Assembly (NCBI GenBank): GCA_015055785.1 | Contig: SVHQ01000050.1 | Location: 1 to 9,913, forward strand | Source: Clostridiales bacterium | GTDB lineage: Bacteria; Bacillota_A; Clostridia; Christensenellales; Borkfalkiaceae | Direction: 5' to 3' | Length of the DNA stretch: 9,913 nt | Part shown: positions 1-5,247 of the stretch, piece after piece | Numbering within the stretch: position 1 is the stretch's first letter | Layout of the letters: every line of letters starts with the position of its first letter | Position numbers and translations under genes: made by a program | The notes under the pieces: generated by a model | Database searches by the model: none | What the model saw: the letters and a program-made list of their open reading frames with translations, nothing else | What the model was told of the DNA's origin: nothing

Positions 1-284
1 AGGCATCGCCGTACATATTAACCATTTCGGCGTTTGGTGTACGCGGTGCCATTTTACAGCAAATGGCGGATGATAAAGGCTTGTTGGTGGGGACGGGTTC
101 GGCTTGTTCTTCTAACAGTAAATTGCGTTATAGTAAGGTGGTATTGGCGTGCGGTTATGACGAAAAAACGGCAGACGGAATGCTTCGTGTTAGTTTTTCG
201 CTCAGTACAACTGACGAAGAAATCGAGCAAGCTGCACAGATCTTAAATGAAGTTGGCAGAGAATTAAAGGAAAGGATGAAATAA
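1..284 (+). CDS. Cysteine desulfurase, C-terminal 93 residues (5' end outside window)
   Basis: The reading frame is open from base 3 to the TAA at 282-284; the start lies upstream of the window. The visible part is the C-terminal small domain of a PLP-dependent class V aminotransferase-fold enzyme of the NifS/IscS group, which takes sulfur from L-cysteine and carries it as a persulfide. The diagnostic motif is GTGSACSS; its catalytic cysteine is encoded at 105-107, about residue 35 of the fragment, preceded by SPYILTISAFGVRG, which is typical of clostridial members. The PLP lysine would be upstream and is not visible. The stop is 6 bases before thiI, so the two genes are almost certainly co-transcribed. 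In Bacillus subtilis an equivalent neighbour (NifZ) supplies sulfur to ThiI, and I infer the same role here. A general Fe-S-cluster desulfurase role cannot be excluded from a fragment. Family call is secure; the exact partner is inferred. Confidence 0.93.
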   Translation, partial: ASPYILTISAFGVRGAILQQMADDKGLLVGTGSACSSNSKLRYSKVVLACGYDEKTADGMLRVSFSLSTTDEEIEQAAQILNEVGRELKERMK

Positions 285-290
285 GTAAAC

Positions 291-1451
291 ATGCAGAGAG
301 TGATTATAATCCGTTATTCGGAAATATATTTAAAAGGAAGAAATAGGGGCTTTTTTGAAAAAGCTTTTGAATTGAACCTTCGTCGCGCAATTTCTGACAT
401 TGAATGTGAATTGGTGAAGCAAAGCGGTAGATATTTGGTGCAAAATTTCGCGGAAGACGAAACAGAACTTATCGTAGAAAAATTAAAAAAAGTTTTTGGC
501 TTGCATACGTTAAGTGTGGCGTATGAAACGGAAACGGATTTGGATTCAATTTTGGAAGTTGCGAAATTGCTGTGCCGTCCAAAGGGTACTTTTAAGGTAG
601 AATCACATCGCGGTGATAAAAAATATCCTTTGACTTCTGTGGAATTGAGCAAAGAATTGGGGGCGCGTTTGTTGGCGCATTTTCAGGGAGCCTTGTCTGT
701 TGACGTGCATAATCCATCTTTCACCATTCGTGTGGATATTCGTGAGAATGGTCGCGCGCTTGTGTTTGGGGAATTTATTGAAGGTGCGAACGGTATGCCG
801 GTTGGTACGGCTGGAAAAGGCTTGTTGTTGCTTTCGGGCGGTATTGATAGCCCTGTAGCAGGCTACATGATGGCAAAACGCGGCATGAACGTCGATTGTT
901 TGCATTTCCACAGTTATCCTTATACGAATTTGCAGGCCAAAGAAAAAGTAGTAGATTTGGCGAAAATTTTAGCGCAATATACGTGCGGTACAAAGTTATA
1001 TACGGTGAGCGTAACGCATATCCAAGAAGCAATTCACGAAAAATGTAAACCTGAATTGATGATTACACTTCTTCGCCGTTTCATGTATCGAATTGCGGAG
1101 CGCCATGCTAAACGAATCAGTGCACAGTGCTTGATAACAGGGGAAAGCCTTGGACAGGTGGCGAGTCAAACAATAGAGGGTATGACTTCTTCAAACTCTG
1201 TCGTAGAAGAATTGCCGGTATTGCGTCCGTTAGTTGGTTTCGATAAGAATGAGATTATTGATAAATCGGTAAAGATGGGGGCTTATGAAACTTCCATTTT
1301 ACCTTTTGAAGATTGTTGCACCGTTTTCTTGCCTGATTTCCCAGCGATTCGTCCAAAATTAGAGGAAATTAAAAGGGAAGAGGATAAATTAGACGTAGAA
1401 GCCTTAATTGAAGAAGCCTTTGCAAGCATCGAAAAAATTCAAATACATTAA
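291..1451 (+). CDS. thiI: tRNA 4-thiouridine synthase ThiI, rhodanese-less form
   Basis: This cytoplasmic enzyme adenylates uridine 8 of tRNA and replaces its oxygen with sulfur; in some bacteria it also serves thiamine thiazole synthesis. The 386 residues show an N-terminal ferredoxin-like part (about 1-60), a THUMP RNA-binding domain (about 60-165) and a PP-loop ATP pyrophosphatase domain (about 172-386). The PP-loop is SGGIDSP at 182-188, followed by TGESLGQVASQT at 283-294. The motif LPFEDCCTVFLP at 337-348 holds the active-site cysteine: C343 aligns with E. coli Cys344 from memory. The protein ends where E. coli ThiI (482 residues) continues into a rhodanese domain, so sulfur must arrive differently, most simply from the adjacent desulfurase. 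The ATG is chosen because family homology begins at residue 1. An AAAGGA at 271-276 lies rather far upstream (14 bases), so coupling to the preceding stop is likely. Confidence 0.97.
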   Translation: MQRVIIIRYSEIYLKGRNRGFFEKAFELNLRRAISDIECELVKQSGRYLVQNFAEDETELIVEKLKKVFGLHTLSVAYETETDLDSILEVAKLLCRPKGTFKVESHRGDKKYPLTSVELSKELGARLLAHFQGALSVDVHNPSFTIRVDIRENGRALVFGEFIEGANGMPVGTAGKGLLLLSGGIDSPVAGYMMAKRGMNVDCLHFHSYPYTNLQAKEKVVDLAKILAQYTCGTKLYTVSVTHIQEAIHEKCKPELMITLLRRFMYRIAERHAKRISAQCLITGESLGQVASQTIEGMTSSNSVVEELPVLRPLVGFDKNEIIDKSVKMGAYETSILPFEDCCTVFLPDFPAIRPKLEEIKREEDKLDVEALIEEAFASIEKIQIH

Positions 1452-1463
1452 TACTCTGATATG

Positions 1464-1506
1464 ATACTAAAAACAGCGCCTGCATTGCAGGCGCTGTTTT
1501 TAGTAT
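1464..1506. terminator. Bidirectional intrinsic terminator between thiI and the PBP gene
   Basis: Bases 1464-1484 and 1486-1506 are perfect reverse complements (21 bp each, one base between). The folded form would be a GC-rich core (CAGCGCCTGCA pairing with TGCAGGCGCTG) with a very tight loop and a flanking run of five T. Because the repeat is a near-perfect palindrome, both strands read stem then TTTTT, so it can stop thiI transcription rightward and PBP transcription leftward. It starts 12 bases after the thiI stop. The PBP stop codon (1500-1502) lies inside the 3' arm. Confidence 0.95.
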
Positions 1507-3737
1507 TTCCACCAATCTTCTTTGAGTATATTCGAATCAAGAATATCAAAATTACCGCCTTTTGTTGTGATGGCAGGGAGCGTGACGGGTTTTCCGTAAT
1601 TGCCGTTATATACAGGAGTTACTGTATAAATATAACTTTTATTATTTTCCAAATGATTGTCTATGAAAGTCTTTGTATAATCACCGAAATACACTGTGCT
1701 ATGTCTGACGTAATCATATTTATCAATTTTATATTGATAATAAGAGGGTGTGTTATTAAATTGTATAATTAATTGATTATTTTCAAGACGTATAGCAGGC
1801 GTGGATATCGTAGGATTACTGAAAATTAGGCTTTTTTGCAATGGTTGATTGTCATATTTAAATAGTTCATAAAACGTATATTCAATTGGTGCGAGGTTAT
1901 CGGCATGCATGATAGTATGCGTGTCATAATAGGCTTGTTTATCCAAGGAAAGGGAGAGGACGTTTTGAGGTTGTTTAAAGCTATCAATAGTTTGATGAAT
2001 ATTTTGATAATTTTTGTATAAATATTCATGGATATTTAATAGCAAATTACAAGGTAAACCGCCTCCAGTTTGTGAAATATAGGAATTGTTTTTATTTCCC
2101 AACCAAACCCCAACAGTGTCTTTGGTGGTGTATGCAATTGCATAGGCGTCAGTATTGCCGTTTTCATTTCCCACTGTGCCTGTTTTTGCAGCGATATCAA
2201 AGTTTAGCGTGCGTAGTTTTTTTGCTGTCCCCGTTTTCGTGGTTGTTCTTAATATATCGGTCATTAAAAATGCGCTTTCGGGGGAAAAGACCTGCCGATG
2301 GATGTGTTCTGCTTGATAAACAACGTCATTATTAATTTTTATTTTAGAAATAAAGCTTCCCCTATGAAAGTTTCCGTTATTGGGAAAAGTGGAATATGCG
2401 TCCATTAAAGAGCGGAAAGTGAATCCGTTTTTCATACCGCCAAGGGCAAGAGCTAAAGATTTATCGTCCGTCTCAATGGGGAGTTCGAGCATATTTAAAT
2501 ATTCTGCGCCTTTTTCTATCCCTAACGAAGATAATATTTTTACAGCAGGAATATTTAAACTTTTTGCTACGCACTCACGGGCGCTGACGTAACCATGGAA
2601 TATTTTGTCGTAATTTTCGGGAGCATACCCATTATAATCTATTTTTTCATCTAAAATAGGGGTTGCGGGCGAAATGATATTTTCTTCAATGGCAGGACCA
2701 TATACCAAAAGCGGCTTTATTAAAGAACCCGGCAAACGTTTAATGTTCCCAATGCTTGAAACGCAGGCTTTGAAGCCATGTGTTTGATTATCCAAAACCA
2801 TAATGTTTTTATCACTATCGGTTATTTGCTGGGTAATTGTTTCCAATTCGGTTTGCAGTTCAGGCTCTAAATAGGTGTAAATTTCTATATTGCCACCTAC
2901 TTTAAAATTGTTTTTCTCCGCCAACGTACTTAATTCATCAAATACGAAATTTAAATATCCGAAATTATGATTAAAATGCTCCGATATGAGGGGCAGGGGT
3001 GTGTTGAGTGCATTCTCATATTCGTTTTTTGGTATGCTTTTATTGACGTACATGAGCTTAAGTACGCAATTTCTGCGTGTCAAGCAGCGTTCGGGGTTTT
3101 TAAATGGAGAGTAGTTGTTTGGCGATTTTACAAGACCTGCTAAAATCGCACATTCAGAAACATTCAAATTCTCAACGTTTTTTTCAAAATAAAATTCAGC
3201 GGCGGCTTTTATTCCAAAACAATTGTGCCCGAAATAAATGGTATTCAAATATTTTTCTAATATTTCATCTTTGCTAAATTTATTTTCAAGCTGGTGTGTT
3301 AATTTCCATTCCCTTAACTTTCTTTTGAAAGTTTTTTCTTGGCTTAAATGGGTATTTTTAATCAACTGTTGAGAAATTGTAGACGCGCCTTCTTTAAAGG
3401 ATTTTGTACGTATATTGTTCAAGGTCGCTTTTGTAATTCTTTTCCAATCGAAACCGTTATGCGCATAAAAACGCTTGTCTTCAGTATCTAAAAAAGCCGC
3501 TTTTAGATGTTGGGGGATATTTTCAATTGTAACAGTCTGTTTTGAAGAAACAACAGCCGTATTTTTTACAATTTCTCCTTGATAATCATATACAGCGATG
3601 GATTTCTCGTTGAGTATCAGCTTTTGAGGGTCTAGTTCAACGCCTTTCGTAACAGTGATATAGTAGCCTATAGCGATTAATGCAAAGACTATGGACAAAA
3701 GAAAAATAAGATATATAATTTTGCGTATAATTTTCAT
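1500..3737 (-). CDS. Class A penicillin-binding protein (bifunctional glycosyltransferase/transpeptidase), PBP1c-like
   Basis: It polymerises lipid II into glycan strands and cross-links the peptides outside the membrane. Residues 7-27 form an uncleaved signal anchor. The GT51 domain (about 70-245) has EDKRFYAHNGFD from residue 86 (catalytic Glu86), GASTISQQLIKN (117-128), RKLREWKL with Glu143, and KYLNTIYFG. The transpeptidase domain (about 310-580) has SLIK (Ser338 nucleophile, Lys341), SLN (393-395) and KTGT (518-521), so both activities look intact. Residues about 640-728 are beta-rich and resemble a fibronectin-III domain rather than the usual PBP1c tail. The total of 745 residues is normal for the class. 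Start: an in-frame TGA at 3753-3755 lies only 15 bases upstream and no other ATG/GTG/TTG lies between, so the ATG at 3735-3737 is forced, yet no Shine-Dalgarno precedes it. The gene opposes thiI and miaB and is A/T-richer than both. The subclass name is less certain than the family. Confidence 0.95.
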   Translation of the reverse strand: MKIIRKIIYLIFLLSIVFALIAIGYYITVTKGVELDPQKLILNEKSIAVYDYQGEIVKNTAVVSSKQTVTIENIPQHLKAAFLDTEDKRFYAHNGFDWKRITKATLNNIRTKSFKEGASTISQQLIKNTHLSQEKTFKRKLREWKLTHQLENKFSKDEILEKYLNTIYFGHNCFGIKAAAEFYFEKNVENLNVSECAILAGLVKSPNNYSPFKNPERCLTRRNCVLKLMYVNKSIPKNEYENALNTPLPLISEHFNHNFGYLNFVFDELSTLAEKNNFKVGGNIEIYTYLEPELQTELETITQQITDSDKNIMVLDNQTHGFKACVSSIGNIKRLPGSLIKPLLVYGPAIEENIISPATPILDEKIDYNGYAPENYDKIFHGYVSARECVAKSLNIPAVKILSSLGIEKGAEYLNMLELPIETDDKSLALALGGMKNGFTFRSLMDAYSTFPNNGNFHRGSFISKIKINNDVVYQAEHIHRQVFSPESAFLMTDILRTTTKTGTAKKLRTLNFDIAAKTGTVGNENGNTDAYAIAYTTKDTVGVWLGNKNNSYISQTGGGLPCNLLLNIHEYLYKNYQNIHQTIDSFKQPQNVLSLSLDKQAYYDTHTIMHADNLAPIEYTFYELFKYDNQPLQKSLIFSNPTISTPAIRLENNQLIIQFNNTPSYYQYKIDKYDYVRHSTVYFGDYTKTFIDNHLENNKSYIYTVTPVYNGNYGKPVTLPAITTKGGNFDILDSNILKEDWWKY

Positions 3738-3812
3738 CGATAGCAGTATTTGTCATTTTGACTTTTTTATCACAAAATAAGCTTAAAAAGCACTATAAAA
3801 CCCTTGAAAGAC

Positions 3813-3841
3813 TTGATAAAATTAAAAAAAAAGAGTATAAT
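3813..3841 (+). promoter_or_regulatory. Sigma-A-type promoter for miaB-mutS-mutL
   Basis: A -35 box TTGATA (3813-3818; 5 of 6 to consensus) is followed by exactly 17 bases and a perfect -10 box TATAAT (3836-3841). Transcription would begin near 3848, leaving a leader of about 25 bases before the miaB ATG. It is the only strong promoter I see ahead of the three plus-strand genes. The spacer is almost pure A/T and includes nine consecutive A. Confidence 0.85.
3824..3832 (+). repeat. A9 homopolymer inside the promoter spacer
   Basis: Nine consecutive A lie between the -35 and -10 boxes of the miaB promoter. Runs of this length are slippage-prone; loss or gain of one base would change the spacer from 17 to 16 or 18. 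I noticed no longer single-base run in the window; runs inside genes (for example A7 at 485-491 in thiI) are shorter. Confidence 0.9.
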
Positions 3842-3873
3842 AAAGAAAATTAATTATTATTAAAGTGGGCATT

Positions 3874-5205
3874 ATGTCGGAAAAATATCATATAGTCACC
3901 TACGGTTGTCAAATGAACGTGCATGAATCAGAGAAGATTGCAGGTATTTTACACCGTATGGGTTACGAAGAAACAACTGAAAAAGAGAATGCGGATATTA
4001 TTGTTTTTAACACTTGCTGTATTCGTGAAAACGCTGAAAATCATGCTTTCGGTAATATCGGCGCACTCAAGAAATTGAAAAAGCAAAAACCCAATCTTAT
4101 AATCGCGGTGGGCGGTTGCATGACGCAAGAAAAAGGTAAGACTGAGATTTTAAAAAAGAAATTCCCGTTTATTGATATTATGTTCGGTACGCTAAATCTT
4201 GAAGATTTGGAACAATTGATTATTCGTAAGAAAAATCAAAAGAAAAAAGTTATTGAAATCCGTGAAAAAGAAGGAGAAATTGTAGAGTTTACGGATGCAT
4301 ATCGAACAAGTTATCCCAACGCTTGGGTGAACATTATGTACGGTTGCAATAATTTTTGTTCCTATTGCATCGTACCTTACGTTCGAGGGAGAGAGCGTTC
4401 CAGAAAACCTGAAAATATCATCAATGAAGTGAAGGGATTGGTAGCGGAAGGATATAAAGAAATTACGTTGTTGGGTCAAAACGTCAATTCTTACGGCACG
4501 GATGGCACAACGGGAATGAGCTTTGCACAACTTCTTGATGCCGTTGCGTCTATTGAAGGGAAATTCCGTGTACGCTTTATGACCAGTCATCCCAAGGATT
4601 TCAATGAAGAAGTTGTAAAGGTGATGAAAAAGCACGATAAAATATGCAAATTGGTGCATTTGCCCGTGCAATCGGGTTCAAATGCCATTTTGCAGGCAAT
4701 GAATCGCCGTTATACAAGAGAAAAATATTTGCAGGAAATACAAATGTTGCGTTCTTATTTGCCCGACGCGGAAGTAACGACAGACATTATTGTCGGCTTC
4801 CCTGGGGAAACGGAAGAAGACTATTTACAAACGGAAGATTTGGTTAAAACGGTAGATTATGCCTCCGCGTTCACTTTTGTTTATTCAATACGCCAAGGCA
4901 CAAAAGCGGCGGAAATGGAAAATCAAATCCCCGAAGAAATTCAAAAGGACCGTATTATGCGGCTTGTAGAATTGGTGAATTCCCTCACACGTAAAAAATC
5001 GGAAAAATACGTAGGGAAGTGCGTAGAGATTTTATGTGAGGATTACGACGAGAAAAAGAAGCTTTATTTGGGGCGTGATGAATTTGGTCGCATGGGATAT
5101 TTCCATAGCGATACGGATAAAATTGGCGAGTTTGTTTGGTTAAAGGTAACAAAAGCAAACGGTATTTCCTTATTTGGAGAAATTGTACAAACGCAGCAGA
5201 GATAA
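3874..5205 (+). CDS. miaB: tRNA-2-methylthio-N6-dimethylallyladenosine synthase MiaB
   Basis: MiaB is a radical-SAM methylthiotransferase that adds a methylthio group to C2 of i6A37 in tRNAs reading UNN codons. In the 443-residue form the UPF0004 domain carries the auxiliary-cluster cysteines C12 (YGCQMN), C48 (NTCCIRENAEN) and C82 (GGCMTQ). The radical-SAM domain has CNNFCSYC with C158, C162 and C165, and a C-terminal TRAM domain follows from about residue 376. All six cluster cysteines are present. NTCCIRENAEN points to MiaB rather than MtaB or RimO. An in-frame GTG at 3865 would add three residues, but I prefer the ATG at 3874: family homology starts at once and only it has a purine-rich stretch (AAAGTGGG) upstream, though that is a weak site. 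It is first in an operon with mutS and mutL, under the promoter at 3813-3841. In Clostridia this trio is often followed by miaA, whose product makes MiaB's substrate. Confidence 0.96.
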   Translation: MSEKYHIVTYGCQMNVHESEKIAGILHRMGYEETTEKENADIIVFNTCCIRENAENHAFGNIGALKKLKKQKPNLIIAVGGCMTQEKGKTEILKKKFPFIDIMFGTLNLEDLEQLIIRKKNQKKKVIEIREKEGEIVEFTDAYRTSYPNAWVNIMYGCNNFCSYCIVPYVRGRERSRKPENIINEVKGLVAEGYKEITLLGQNVNSYGTDGTTGMSFAQLLDAVASIEGKFRVRFMTSHPKDFNEEVVKVMKKHDKICKLVHLPVQSGSNAILQAMNRRYTREKYLQEIQMLRSYLPDAEVTTDIIVGFPGETEEDYLQTEDLVKTVDYASAFTFVYSIRQGTKAAEMENQIPEEIQKDRIMRLVELVNSLTRKKSEKYVGKCVEILCEDYDEKKKLYLGRDEFGRMGYFHSDTDKIGEFVWLKVTKANGISLFGEIVQTQQR

Positions 5206-5230
5206 AAATAGCGAAAGATTGGCAATATAA

Positions 5231-5238
5231 AAGGCAGG
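5231..5238 (+). promoter_or_regulatory. Ribosome binding site of mutS
   Basis: AAGGCAGG ends 9 bases before the mutS ATG at 5248 and is the only purine-rich Shine-Dalgarno-like stretch in the 42-base miaB-mutS gap. No hairpin or promoter is evident in the gap, which supports read-through from miaB. Confidence 0.65.
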
Positions 5239-5247
5239 TAGCGAAAA

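Noticed and set aside
659..673. 15-base exact repeat (GGGGGCGCGTTTGTT) shared by thiI and mutS (second copy at 6162-6176)
   Set aside because: Both copies encode Gly-Ala-Arg-Leu-Leu in the same frame, so shared codon preference explains the match; only two copies, so not an uptake or regulatory repeat.
1461..1772. 103-codon plus-strand open frame starting in the terminator and running into the PBP gene
   Set aside because: It starts inside the hairpin and is antisense to the conserved 3' end of the PBP gene; no ribosome binding site or family match.
3792..3797. TATAGT on the minus strand as -10 box of the PBP gene
   Set aside because: The bases 17 positions upstream match the -35 consensus at only about 3 of 6, so I could not support a promoter.
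3865..3867. GTG as the miaB start codon
   Set aside because: It adds only three residues outside family homology and has a G-free A/T stretch upstream; the ATG at 3874 is more likely, though neither has a strong ribosome binding site.
3738..3873. Search for a riboswitch, T-box, LexA-type box or small RNA in the divergent intergenic region
   Set aside because: The region is A/T-rich with no stable hairpin or recognisable operator; only the rightward promoter stands out.
4192..4671. 159-codon open frame on the minus strand inside miaB
   Set aside because: It lies wholly antisense to a conserved miaB, has no recognisable domain, and its composition follows from the codons of the gene opposite.
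5209..5246. Eight-base direct repeat TAGCGAAA at 5209-5216 and 5239-5246, spaced 30 bases, in the miaB-mutS gap
   Set aside because: Short, A-rich and only two copies; chance is adequate and no regulator is known to me with this site.
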